From: Burkholderiales bacterium
GTDB lineage: Bacteria > Pseudomonadota > Gammaproteobacteria > Burkholderiales > JAHFRG01
Assembly: GCA_035518095.1 (NCBI GenBank)
Contig: DATIXX010000071.1
Span: forward strand, 16,173-80,172
Direction of reading: 5' to 3'
DNA: 64,000 nucleotides
The position numbers and the translations under genes were made by a program. The notes under the pieces are model-generated. The model did not search any database and was not told the origin of the DNA. It saw only the letters and a program-made list of their open reading frames with translations. This document shows positions 9,975 through 18,801 of this stretch, piece by piece; the first letter of the stretch is position 1; each line of letters begins with the position of its first letter.

Positions 9975-10782
9975 CTTCTTCGCGCGCCCAGAACAGGCGA
10001 TCGGGTATGTACTGTCCCATCCCGGGGCGAAATGCCAATTTGAGCGCATGCCAGGTGTATTCCTGCGCGTCTCTGACGGCTTCAGAAATAGTCAGGCCGT
10101 TGGCGATGGTTGCCGTTACGGCAGCGGCAAGCGTACAACCCGAGCCGTGGTAACTGCCCGGCAAGCGCTCCCAGGAATCATTTCGCAAGATGCCTTCTTG
10201 CGCGTACAAAGTATTAATAACCTGTGGCGTATTTTCGTGCGTGCCGGTAATCAGCACGTATTCACAGCCCATTCCGAGAAGCCGTTGTGCGCAATCGCTC
10301 AAAGCCGGTTCGTCGCCTTCGTTGGCATCGTCCAGCGCCAAACGTCTTGCTTCCACGCTGTTGGGCGTCATTAAAGTTGTTTGCGGAATTAAAAGCTCAC
10401 GCATAGCTGCGATCATTTCATCGGTAACCAGTTCATCGCCGCGTCCAGACGCCAGCACCGGATCAAGTACCAAAGGAATGTCCGGGTAGTCCGACACGAC
10501 TTCAGCGATGGCAGCGATGATTTCCACGCTGCCAAGCAGGCCGATTTTGAACGCGGACACCGCCATGTCTTCGAGGACACAACGCGCTTGGTCGGCGACC
10601 CAATCCGCATCCAGTGCAAGTAAATCTTCCACACCTGCGCTGTCCTGGATAGTGACAGCAGTTACCACTGAAAGCGGATGGCAGCCCATGCTCGAGAGCG
10701 TCATGATATCGGCTTGCAAACCCGCGCCGCCAGAAGGATCGGTGGCAGCGAAGCAAAGAACCATCGGAGGGGGCTGAGGCAT
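9958..10782 (-). CDS. thiD: Hydroxymethylpyrimidine/phosphomethylpyrimidine kinase
   Basis: ThiD phosphorylates HMP twice to HMP pyrophosphate for thiamine synthesis. The 274-residue ribokinase-fold protein shows the substrate-binding AATDPSGGAGLQADI at the N terminus, LDPVLASGRGDEL in the middle, and the anion-hole/catalytic LPGSYHGSGCTLAAAV near residue 215. It is the first gene of thiD-thiE-hemL-GNAT. Only 48 bp separate it from the divergent rubredoxin gene, leaving no room for a TPP riboswitch. Confidence 0.95.
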   Translation of the reverse strand: MPQPPPMVLCFAATDPSGGAGLQADIMTLSSMGCHPLSVVTAVTIQDSAGVEDLLALDADWVADQARCVLEDMAVSAFKIGLLGSVEIIAAIAEVVSDYPDIPLVLDPVLASGRGDELVTDEMIAAMRELLIPQTTLMTPNSVEARRLALDDANEGDEPALSDCAQRLLGMGCEYVLITGTHENTPQVINTLYAQEGILRNDSWERLPGSYHGSGCTLAAAVTATIANGLTISEAVRDAQEYTWHALKLAFRPGMGQYIPDRLFWAREEDERQD

Positions 10783-10830
10783 GTGGAGTTTCGTTATAAT
10801 AATGGCATTTTAGCTTAAACGTTGCGCCGC

Positions 10831-10995
10831 ATGAAAACTTATATGTGCCTGATTTGCGGTTTTATCTATGACGAGGCCGCAGGTTTGCCAGAAGAGGGCA
10901 TCGCCCCGGGCACGAAGTGGCAGGATCTGCCGCCTAACTGGTGCTGCCCCGAGTGCGGAGCGCGAAAAGAAGATTTTGAGATGATCGAGATATAG
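10831..10995 (+). CDS. rubA: Rubredoxin
   Basis: A 54-residue one-electron carrier with a single Fe(Cys)4 site. The four ligands are visible as C6-x2-C9 (YMCLICGF) and C39-x2-C42 (CPECG), with the usual aromatic residues Y4, Y13 and W37, and the DLPxxW segment before the second knuckle. The length equals that of classical rubredoxins. It is divergent from thiD, a pairing common in betaproteobacteria, and lies 20 bp before gloA. Its redox partner is not encoded nearby. Confidence 0.95.
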   Translation: MKTYMCLICGFIYDEAAGLPEEGIAPGTKWQDLPPNWCCPECGARKEDFEMIEI

Positions 10996-11015
10996 AAGTT
11001 CTTTAGGAGAGCACA

Positions 11016-11408
11016 ATGCGGATTATGCATACCATGCTGCGCGTCGGCGATCTCGAACGCTCGATAGCGTTTTATACCCGGGTGTTGGGCATGCAGGTCT
11101 TGCGCAAGCAAGATTATCCCGAAGGCAAATTTACCCTGGCTTTTGTGGGTTACGGCGATGAAGCGTCGCAGGCCGTTCTTGAGCTTACGCATAACTGGGA
11201 AATTTCCTCCTACGACCTGGGCAACGGCTACGGCCATGTAGCCATCGAAGTACCGGATGCGTATGCGGCGTGCGCGCAGGTAAAACAGCGCGGCGGCAAA
11301 GTTACGCGTGAACCCGGCCCCATGAAGCACGGAACGACGGTGATCGCATTTGTCGAAGACCCGGACGGCTACAAAATCGAATTCATACAAGGGAAAGGCC
11401 GCGGATAG
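11016..11408 (+). CDS. gloA: Lactoylglutathione lyase (glyoxalase I)
   Basis: GloA isomerises the methylglyoxal-glutathione hemithioacetal to S-lactoylglutathione in the cytosol. The 130-residue protein is the compact single-domain bacterial form made of two VOC modules. Metal ligands fit H5 ([10 protein letters not shown]), E56 (VLELTHNW), H74 (GYGHVAIEV) and E122 (YKIEFIQ). A clear AGGAG ribosome-binding site precedes the ATG. It may be cotranscribed with rubA. Confidence 0.95.
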   Translation: MRIMHTMLRVGDLERSIAFYTRVLGMQVLRKQDYPEGKFTLAFVGYGDEASQAVLELTHNWEISSYDLGNGYGHVAIEVPDAYAACAQVKQRGGKVTREPGPMKHGTTVIAFVEDPDGYKIEFIQGKGRG

Positions 11409-11430
11409 AGCACACGCTGCAGGTATTTGC

Positions 11431-13155
11431 TCAAGTCGCTTTCGAGGTTTCTTCTGCGATCATGAGGCGATTGCGACCCGCTTGCTTGGCACGATAAAGA
11501 GCGGCGTCCGCAGCCTGAATCAACTCTTCCGCAGTGGCCCCGTGCTGGGGGAATAGCGCCAGCCCCAGCGAAATGCTGACCGGGCCCAGCGTTTGTCCGT
11601 TTAACGTTACATGCATGCGCAGCGCGGCCTCGCGCAACAGTTCGCCGCGCTGGCGTGCAATACTTAAAGACGCTTCTGGCAAAACCAATATAAATTCCTC
11701 TCCACCGTAGCGGCAAGCAATATCGCTGCCGCGAATCTGACGCTCTATCAGGTGCGCCAGGCTTCGCAATACAGCGTCGCCAGCTTCGTGCCCGTAGGTG
11801 TCATTGAAGCGCTTGAAGTAATCTACATCGAGAACAATTACCGCCAGCATGGTTTTTTTGCGTTCAGTACGCGCCAGCTCGCGTTGCATGACTTCCTGCA
11901 GATAACGTCGGTTATGCAGGCCCGTCAATGGGTCGTGTATGGACTGCTGCCGTAACGTCTCGCGCAACCGCAAATTGGTAACCGCCAGCGCCACCTGGTC
12001 GGCAAACGTTGCTGCTAATTGCTGAAGCTTGTCTACGCGCTGCGCAGGTTCGCCGCGAACTGAATCCATGTCCAGTTGCAAATGCAGGAGGCCCACTGTT
12101 TCGGAATGCACCACCATCGGCACGCACATGTAAAACAATTGCGGAACACCGGCTGCTTTTACATGATCGCACTGCAGGCCGACGCGGGGATCGTCCACCA
12201 GGTGCAACCTTCCGCGGCGCAGTGCCCAGCATTCCTGTGGGGCGAACAGTGGTCCGCCGATTTCAGGTTCGCCCCAAGTGGCGCCAGCTTCCAAATATTC
12301 ACGAGAATCGTGCATTACGAAGAACACACCGGCCTCGCCCGGGAACAAGCGCTTGCCGAACTGCGCAATGGCGTTATAAGCCTCCTTCACGTTCATACAG
12401 GATTGCAATACTCCGCTCATCTGACCCAATACTAGTTTTTCGTGCTCCTGTTGCTGGAGCAGGCGCGTGCCGTTTTCCAGTTTTTCGCCGAGATCCTTCA
12501 GCGCCCGCTGGTCCTGCGCGCGTTGGCTAAGATCGCGGTAGGCCGCGTAAAAGATCAACGTCAGCAGGAACAGATTAGTGAGCGCGCTGGCCGCAAACAG
12601 GATATAGGTATCGCGTGAACTCATGCGCGCGGCTAGACTGCTTTGGTTCAACAGGTCCTGTTCCTGCAGTTCGATCTCGCCGATCAGGTGGCGGATTACG
12701 TCCATGGGCGCCTTTGCTTTGCCGATTGCCATGGCTTTTGCGGCGGCTTCAAATCCGGATTTTTTACGCAGGATAATAGACTCGTTTAGTTCGCCAATTT
12801 TGGTGTTGACCAGCGCAATCAGCGAATTAAAATTTTGTGCGTCCACGGACGCACCGACCGACTTCAGCAGCTCGAGCCTGGCGCCTATGCTAGCAACAGC
12901 CGCGTGGTAAGGTTCCAGATAGCGTTCCTCTCCGGTAATGAGATAGCTGCGCTCGCCGACCTCGGCGTCAGCAAGCAGCTGCAGAATGCCAGCCACGGCT
13001 TTCAGCGCCTTATGCTGCGCGCTTGCTAGGTCGACGGAAGCGACCAGTTTGACGGTGTTCCGGTAGGCGACAACGGAAAGTGCAATGTTGACGGAGACAA
13101 GCAGGGTCGCTAAACCGAACGCGAGCAGGCTTGTCTTAGGAAGGTGCCACTTCAT
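11431..13155 (-). CDS. Membrane-bound diguanylate cyclase (CHASE3-GAF-GGDEF)
   Basis: A 574-residue c-di-GMP synthase. It has a membrane helix at about 9-30, a periplasmic CHASE3-like helical region (about 40-180, with the GERSYLITGEERYL motif), a second helix at about 185-207, a coiled coil, a GAF domain (about 240-400), and a C-terminal GGDEF domain (about 405-570). The active-site loop is GGEEF, and RGSD lies exactly five residues upstream, so the product-inhibition I-site is intact. It starts 33 bp after rsmA on the same strand and is probably the last gene of the lptD-surA-pdxA-rsmA operon. The signal sensed is unknown. Confidence 0.92.
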   Translation of the reverse strand: MKWHLPKTSLLAFGLATLLVSVNIALSVVAYRNTVKLVASVDLASAQHKALKAVAGILQLLADAEVGERSYLITGEERYLEPYHAAVASIGARLELLKSVGASVDAQNFNSLIALVNTKIGELNESIILRKKSGFEAAAKAMAIGKAKAPMDVIRHLIGEIELQEQDLLNQSSLAARMSSRDTYILFAASALTNLFLLTLIFYAAYRDLSQRAQDQRALKDLGEKLENGTRLLQQQEHEKLVLGQMSGVLQSCMNVKEAYNAIAQFGKRLFPGEAGVFFVMHDSREYLEAGATWGEPEIGGPLFAPQECWALRRGRLHLVDDPRVGLQCDHVKAAGVPQLFYMCVPMVVHSETVGLLHLQLDMDSVRGEPAQRVDKLQQLAATFADQVALAVTNLRLRETLRQQSIHDPLTGLHNRRYLQEVMQRELARTERKKTMLAVIVLDVDYFKRFNDTYGHEAGDAVLRSLAHLIERQIRGSDIACRYGGEEFILVLPEASLSIARQRGELLREAALRMHVTLNGQTLGPVSISLGLALFPQHGATAEELIQAADAALYRAKQAGRNRLMIAEETSKAT

Positions 13156-13188
13156 GCGTGCGTCAAAGCGCGCAACAGCAAGCCGGTT

Positions 13189-13968
13189 TTATGTTCCAAC
13201 TGTTTTGCCAAGGTAGTTGGATATGCGCGCAAAATCGGCGCAAGTCAGATTCTGCGCGCGCCAGCCGGGATCAATTCCCAGCGCCGAAAAATCCTCACAC
13301 GCAAGATAACGGCCCAAGGTATTACGCAAAGTTTTTCTGCGCTGTGAAAAAGCACTGCTCACAATCCGCCTGAAAAGATTTTCATTTTCCGCCTGTAATT
13401 CCCCCAAAGGGCGCGGAAGCATGCGTACGAACGCGGATTCGACGCGGGGTGCGGGCCGAAAGGCATGACTTGGTACGTCCAGCAGTTTTTCCATGTCACA
13501 GCGATATTGTAACATCACAGACAGCCTGCCATAGGCGGTGCTGGACGGCGCGGCCACCATGCGTTCGACCACTTCTTTTTGCAGCATAACATGCAGGTCG
13601 CGGATGCAATTTGCGAAGCGCATTAAATGAAACAGCAATGGCGAAGAAATATTGTAAGGCAGATTTCCAACGACTCGAAGGTTTTCGCCCAGCACCGAAA
13701 AATCGAAGCCGAGGGCGTCGGTAACGTGTACCGTGAGTCGAGGCGCGGCAAACTCGCCAACCAAGCGGGCAGCGATATCTCGATCGATTTCCACGACGTG
13801 CAGATGCTCAAGGTGTTCCAGCAATGGACGGGTCAGCGCTCCCCTGCCGGGCCCAATTTCCACCATGCGATCGGAGCCCTGAGGTGCAATTGCTGCAATG
13901 ATCGCATCGGTAATTTCCGGATCAATCAGAAAATTCTGGCTAAACCGTTTTCGTGCCGCAGGTAGCAT
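13189..13968 (-). CDS. rsmA: 16S rRNA dimethyladenosine transferase
   Basis: RsmA (KsgA) dimethylates two adjacent adenines in the 3' terminal helix of 16S rRNA during late 30S assembly. The 259-residue protein shows FSQNFLID at the N terminus, the SAM-binding motif VEIGPGRGALT, the acidic VVEIDRD after strand 2, and the catalytic NLPYNIS motif. It lies 37 bp downstream of pdxA in the conserved lptD-surA-pdxA-rsmA order. Confidence 0.97.
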   Translation of the reverse strand: MLPAARKRFSQNFLIDPEITDAIIAAIAPQGSDRMVEIGPGRGALTRPLLEHLEHLHVVEIDRDIAARLVGEFAAPRLTVHVTDALGFDFSVLGENLRVVGNLPYNISSPLLFHLMRFANCIRDLHVMLQKEVVERMVAAPSSTAYGRLSVMLQYRCDMEKLLDVPSHAFRPAPRVESAFVRMLPRPLGELQAENENLFRRIVSSAFSQRRKTLRNTLGRYLACEDFSALGIDPGWRAQNLTCADFARISNYLGKTVGT

Positions 13969-14005
13969 CGTTCAATGATCGGAATTCGGAGCAGGCGGCG
14001 CTTGA

Positions 14006-15052
14006 TTATTCTATGCCGGCCGGCACAGCGTGAATTGCGCTTCGCGTTTCCCGGCGCCTGACATTATTTGAAAGCTGCCGGGCAAGCCTGATCGCCGACC
14101 ACAGGCTGCCGCTGTCGATTTTGCCTGTTCCTGCCCGCTCGAGGGCTGTGCCGTGATCGACCGAGGTGCGGATGACCGGCAAACCCAGCGTAACATTGAC
14201 CCCGGAACCAAAACTCGCGTATTTCACGACAGGAAGCCCCTGATCGTGGTACATGGTGAGAACGCAATCACAATTTCTGAGGTGTTCGCGAGTGAATAAA
14301 GTATCGGCCGGGAGCGGTCCTTGAACGTCGATACCATCGATTCGCAGCTTAGTTAACACGGGGATAATTACTCGTTGTTCTTCATCTCCCAGATAACCGT
14401 ATTCGCCAGCATGAGGATTTAAGCCCGCAACCAATATGCGCGGAGCAGCAATTCCAAATCTCGAAGCCAAATCATGTTGCAGAATACGCAATTTGCACTC
14501 CAGATCGTTCCGGCTAAGAGCGGCCGGCACATTCTTCAAAGCGAGGTGGGTGGTCGCAAGCGCCACTCGTAAACCGCCCCCGACAAGCATCATGACAACG
14601 TGCTTGGTGGCGGTTTGTTGGGCCAGATATTCGGTATGTCCAGTAAATGGAATGCCGGCATCATTGATTACGCCTTTGTGAACAGGCCCGGTCACCATGG
14701 CATCGAATTGTTTCTCAAGGCAGCCCTGGAGCGCCCGTTGCAACGTGCGCAGCACGTAGCCGCTATTGGCCGAGTCCGGCTTCCCCGCAACCGCGGGCTT
14801 GGCAAGCGGTTGGTGAAGAATCAGGAGACTTCCCGAAGCCGGGGTTTTCATGCCCGCGGCAAAATCCACGAGATTGATTTTTTTCTTCAGCATCAGCGCC
14901 CGTTCGGCAAGCAGCGTTTTATCAGCGATCACCACCACCTGCGCCCGGAATTTGCGATGCGCCAATAAGACGCATAGATCCGGCCCGATGCCTGCGGGTT
15001 CACCGGCAGTCAGGGCAAGGGTCGGAACCGAATTAGCGCGCGCCATGAGCAT
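14006..15052 (-). CDS. pdxA: 4-hydroxythreonine-4-phosphate dehydrogenase
   Basis: PdxA oxidises 4-phosphohydroxy-L-threonine in the DXP-dependent pyridoxal phosphate pathway. The 348-residue protein carries LTAGEPAGIGPDL, FTGHTEYLA, the metal-binding LNPHAGEYG, and MYHDQGLPVVKY near the C terminus, all hallmark segments. An ATG two codons downstream (MARANS) is an equally good start. PLP made by this pathway is the cofactor of HemL and BioA, both encoded in the window. It sits between surA and rsmA. Confidence 0.95.
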   Translation of the reverse strand: MLMARANSVPTLALTAGEPAGIGPDLCVLLAHRKFRAQVVVIADKTLLAERALMLKKKINLVDFAAGMKTPASGSLLILHQPLAKPAVAGKPDSANSGYVLRTLQRALQGCLEKQFDAMVTGPVHKGVINDAGIPFTGHTEYLAQQTATKHVVMMLVGGGLRVALATTHLALKNVPAALSRNDLECKLRILQHDLASRFGIAAPRILVAGLNPHAGEYGYLGDEEQRVIIPVLTKLRIDGIDVQGPLPADTLFTREHLRNCDCVLTMYHDQGLPVVKYASFGSGVNVTLGLPVIRTSVDHGTALERAGTGKIDSGSLWSAIRLARQLSNNVRRRETRSAIHAVPAGIE

Positions 15053-15114
15053 GCTTAAAGTGCATATAAATAAGCGCAGCGATCATTACCGATCCTCTCT
15101 ACGCCACGATGAAT

Positions 15115-16449
15115 TTACTTGTCGTTCAAGTGGTATTCCACGTAGGCGCTGTCGCGCAACTGCCGGAGCCATTCTTCGTAGGCTTCATCGGCCTTGCGTG
15201 CCCGTATGGCTTGGCGCGCGAGCAGCCGTTCGCGATCATGGGTAACATCCTGTTCGCGCCGTGCCAACACCTGAATGAGGTGCCAGCCGTATGGCGACCG
15301 CACCGGATCGCTGATTTGTCCGATCTTGAGCGCATTCATGGCGTGTTCGAAATCGGGCACGGTATCGCCCGGAGAAATCCAACCCAAATCGCCACCCTGC
15401 GCAGCGCTGCCGTCTTCGGAGTTAAGGCGCGCCAGTTCCGCGAAGTCAGCACCGTTCTCGAGCCTCTCCTTGAGGTTGAGCAGGCGCGCGCGCGCTTCGC
15501 TGTCCGATACCAGCTCGCTGGTTTTAACGAGAATATGTCGGACATGGGTCTGTTGCACCTCAATCGTAGCGTCCTTGCCACGCTCGTCCAGTAATTTGAT
15601 GATATGAAAGCCGTTGGCACTACGCAATATGCCGCTTACGTCGCCCGGCTTCATCGAGCGCAAGGCATCAAGAAATAGTGTTGGTAGCCGGCCTGCTGGA
15701 CGCCAGCCCAAAGCGCCACCTTGCAATGCGTCCGCCGCGTCAGAATAACTCACTGCGATCTGCGCAAAATCCGCCCCGTTTTTTATCTGCTCCAGGGCCT
15801 GCTCGGCGCGGGCGCGCTTGGCCTGGATCTGTTCCGGGCTTGCCTGCTCCGGCACCAACACCAGAATATGCGCCAGGTTATATTCATCCTCTTTGCCCAG
15901 AGCCGCTTGGGATTTCAGGTAATTCGCGATTTCGCTGTCGGTCACTACGATTTTATTGTCCACATCCCGTTCCTTGAGCCGTGTCATGATGATCTCGTTA
16001 CGTATCTCCTCGCGGAAATGATTGAAATTCACGCCATCGCGCTCCAACGTGTCACGCATTTGCTGCAGACTCATTTTGTTGTTCTGGGCAATGCGCTCCA
16101 TAGTCTTTTCCAATAGCGTATCATCCACGCGCACACCGGTTTCCTTAGCGTACTGTAGCTGTACGCGGTCGTTAATTAAGCGTTCCAGGAGCTGTTTTTC
16201 GAGTACGTTCCGGGGTGGCAGCGGAGTCCCTTGTTTTTTGAGTTGGTTGACCACCAGATTGATGTGATCGTCAAGCTCATACTGGGTAATCACATCGTCG
16301 TTGACGACGGCCACGATGCGATCGAGCGGAATGATCTTTGTGTTTGCGGCGTCGGTCTGGGCGGCACCGATAGGTGCAATAAAGTGCGCGTTTACCAGCA
16401 CGATCCAGCACGCGCGTTGCAGATAAGTCTTGAGCACGCTCATTTGCAC
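15115..16449 (-). CDS. surA: Periplasmic chaperone/peptidyl-prolyl isomerase SurA
   Basis: SurA escorts unfolded outer-membrane proteins, including LptD, across the periplasm. The 444-residue precursor has a signal peptide (ending near GAA at about residue 29), an N-terminal chaperone domain starting LDRIVAVVNDDVITQYEL, and two parvulin domains with AHILVLVP and RHILVKTS openings and paired GGALGW / GGDLGW motifs. Both parvulin domains look complete. The gene is 27 bp downstream of lptD, whose product is a known client. Confidence 0.96.
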   Translation of the reverse strand: MQMSVLKTYLQRACWIVLVNAHFIAPIGAAQTDAANTKIIPLDRIVAVVNDDVITQYELDDHINLVVNQLKKQGTPLPPRNVLEKQLLERLINDRVQLQYAKETGVRVDDTLLEKTMERIAQNNKMSLQQMRDTLERDGVNFNHFREEIRNEIIMTRLKERDVDNKIVVTDSEIANYLKSQAALGKEDEYNLAHILVLVPEQASPEQIQAKRARAEQALEQIKNGADFAQIAVSYSDAADALQGGALGWRPAGRLPTLFLDALRSMKPGDVSGILRSANGFHIIKLLDERGKDATIEVQQTHVRHILVKTSELVSDSEARARLLNLKERLENGADFAELARLNSEDGSAAQGGDLGWISPGDTVPDFEHAMNALKIGQISDPVRSPYGWHLIQVLARREQDVTHDRERLLARQAIRARKADEAYEEWLRQLRDSAYVEYHLNDK

Positions 16450-16476
16450 AGCACTTCGGGCATCGTTATAGAATTG

Positions 16477-18717
16477 CTACTGTTCGGTGCTGCCGAGCGG
16501 CTGATTGGTTTTGGTATAGCCCGGGATTTCACGTTTTAGAATCGAAAGTGGATTAGAGCCCAACTTGGTAAGTCCGTTCAACTCAAGCTGGAAAAACACA
16601 CCGGTTGTCGCCTGCGATTGCGCGGTGGTCAGTCGGTGTGCAACAAAGCGAAACGTCCAGCAGCAGCTATTATATTCAACTCCGAGCAGTCCCTCCAAAG
16701 TCGTACTGTCGAAAAGCGAATAATTGAAGCGACCCACTCCATACCACCCGCCACCGAGGTGCCACTGCCCGCTGAGATCCGTCTGTTCAATCGAACCGCG
16801 GATATAACGGTAACCCAAATTGAGGACTTTTCCCGGTTCAGGCTGATAACGGAAGTTGATGTTGTATTTTTGGATGTCGCTGGAGGACGGCGTATACTCC
16901 ACGCCGGATTCAGCGGACAACTTGGGGATCACCGTGGCGCTGAAGGCGGCAACGATATCCGAAGCTGTGTTGACGGTGGTAGTGGTGGTGCCGGGCCCCG
17001 TCAGTGAATTGGGCACGGTGCTGCTCAGAGTGACCCGCTGCTGACCGATGAGCAGGCGCTGCCCGATGTCAAAGCGCAGCCGCTCGTCTCCGTTGTTGGA
17101 AAGTAATCGCGAAGTGACCCCTAGCGTCATCTGATTGGCGTTATTGATGCGGTCTCCGCCGCTGAATACGTTTTCTGTGAATATGCGCGAATAATTGACG
17201 TCGGCTTGTGCGCTGTCAAAGACAGGAATCTGGCTCTGCTCGCGGAACGGGATATTGAGGTAGTAAACCTTGGGTTCGAGGGTCTGCGTTAAGTTTTGGC
17301 CGAAAATCGAAGCGGGGCGCTCAAAAATGAGCCCGGTCTCGATGCTGGAAATCGGCATTACACGGTTGGTGTCAGGTGGAGCAGTACCATTTTCGCTAAA
17401 CGTATAGTGAGTAAAATTGACACCGATCTTAGGCGTAAAAAAGGCGTAGGAATTCTGCAGCGGATAGCTGATGCTCGGATACGCTATGAAGCGTTCGCCG
17501 TTGACGAGTGTAGCGTGGTAGAAATTGGTGTATTGGCTGGTCAGCGACAGATCAAATCCGCCGACATCCTGGCGCGCCGCGTTATAGTTAAACTGCGGCA
17601 GCGGTTCGTAAGGGGGAATTATTGGTGCCTGCGGTTGCTGTAGTGTTTGATAGCCTAACGCGGTCAATGTCGCATTCCAATATGGCTGGCTGTAGCTCAG
17701 GGTTCCTTGCTGCGGCAAAGTGACCTGCGATGTGAAAGCAATGTTGGTACTGAGGTCGCGGAAATAATTATCGTCGGAAACCCTTTGGTAATTCACAGAT
17801 CCGGTAAAACCGCTCCCGAGGTCCTGCATGTGATTGAACAACAGCGCGTAGCGCGTTTTATCTTGGTCAACCTGATCGTCGGGAAGTAGATCCACGCGAT
17901 CGATCCCGGAGTAGCTCGGCTGCAGATAACGGAATTCGGAATTAAACTGAGCCCCACGCTTTGACATCACCCGCGGAGCTAAAGTCGCGTCGTAATTCGG
18001 CGCGATGTTCCAGTAATAAGGTAGCGTAAACTCGAAACCGCTGTTGCTGCTATTGCCCACTGTAGGCGGCAGAAATCCAGATTTGCGCGCGCTGGTCACG
18101 GGAAAATCTATCCACGGCGTGTAAAGGATTGGAACCCCCTTGAACACGATGCTGGCGTCGCGCGCCACACCGATGTTATTGGCTTGGTCGATTTTCAGAT
18201 CGCGCGCACGCAAATACCAGTCGTCGTTGCCAACGGGGCAGGTTGTGTAATTTGCCTGTTCCAAGTGGTATATCTCGGGACCTTCCAACAGCAAATTCCC
18301 CGCGCTTCCCCTGCTCTGGTTTTTCTGAAGACTGAATTCCGGGGATTCAAAATAGCCGATGTCGCGTTCGATGTTAAATTTTGCCTTCGGACCCTGTACC
18401 GAACTGCCTCGCTGCTCGAGGCGTACATGGCCTTCAGCCTCAATTTCGTCTTCGGAGATAAAATAGGTCAATCGATCCGCGAATACCGCTTCCCCGTCGC
18501 GGCGCAACACCGCTGACCCTTGCGCCGTTATTTTCTCTTGGCCCGTTCCCTCGATGCGGTCGGCTTCCACGAAAACCGGCAGCGCTTCTTGCAGTTTAGG
18601 TGACGGGTTTAGGCGCATATCCAATTTCAGTTTGAGCGCATCTTCATCCGCATTCGAAGTATGGGAAAAAAGACAAAGCAACAAAAAGGCAATAGAGGTA
18701 GGACGGAGTTTTTCCAT
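16477..18717 (-). CDS. lptD: LPS-assembly outer-membrane protein LptD
   Basis: LptD with LptE inserts lipopolysaccharide into the outer leaflet. The 746-residue precursor has a signal peptide (cleavage near SNA, residue 23), an N-terminal OstA/jelly-roll domain (about 45-190) and a large C-terminal beta barrel. Three cysteines are visible in the mature chain: one in YTTCPVG before the barrel and an adjacent pair in YNSCCW near the C terminus. The fourth cysteine of the E. coli protein, near the mature N terminus, is absent, so only one of the two interdomain disulfides could form. It is the first gene of the envelope operon and divergent from amgK. Confidence 0.95.
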   Translation of the reverse strand: MEKLRPTSIAFLLLCLFSHTSNADEDALKLKLDMRLNPSPKLQEALPVFVEADRIEGTGQEKITAQGSAVLRRDGEAVFADRLTYFISEDEIEAEGHVRLEQRGSSVQGPKAKFNIERDIGYFESPEFSLQKNQSRGSAGNLLLEGPEIYHLEQANYTTCPVGNDDWYLRARDLKIDQANNIGVARDASIVFKGVPILYTPWIDFPVTSARKSGFLPPTVGNSSNSGFEFTLPYYWNIAPNYDATLAPRVMSKRGAQFNSEFRYLQPSYSGIDRVDLLPDDQVDQDKTRYALLFNHMQDLGSGFTGSVNYQRVSDDNYFRDLSTNIAFTSQVTLPQQGTLSYSQPYWNATLTALGYQTLQQPQAPIIPPYEPLPQFNYNAARQDVGGFDLSLTSQYTNFYHATLVNGERFIAYPSISYPLQNSYAFFTPKIGVNFTHYTFSENGTAPPDTNRVMPISSIETGLIFERPASIFGQNLTQTLEPKVYYLNIPFREQSQIPVFDSAQADVNYSRIFTENVFSGGDRINNANQMTLGVTSRLLSNNGDERLRFDIGQRLLIGQQRVTLSSTVPNSLTGPGTTTTTVNTASDIVAAFSATVIPKLSAESGVEYTPSSSDIQKYNINFRYQPEPGKVLNLGYRYIRGSIEQTDLSGQWHLGGGWYGVGRFNYSLFDSTTLEGLLGVEYNSCCWTFRFVAHRLTTAQSQATTGVFFQLELNGLTKLGSNPLSILKREIPGYTKTNQPLGSTEQ

Positions 18718-18801
18718 CGCGCATTGAATGGCCGGAGGCAGTTTTGATTTTTAAGTGCTAAAATCGCACAAATTCAGCATTATGGCAATTAAGGTACGCT
18801 T

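Noticed and set aside
10783..10830. TPP riboswitch before thiD
   Set aside because: The spacer is only 48 bp and lacks any thi-box sequence.
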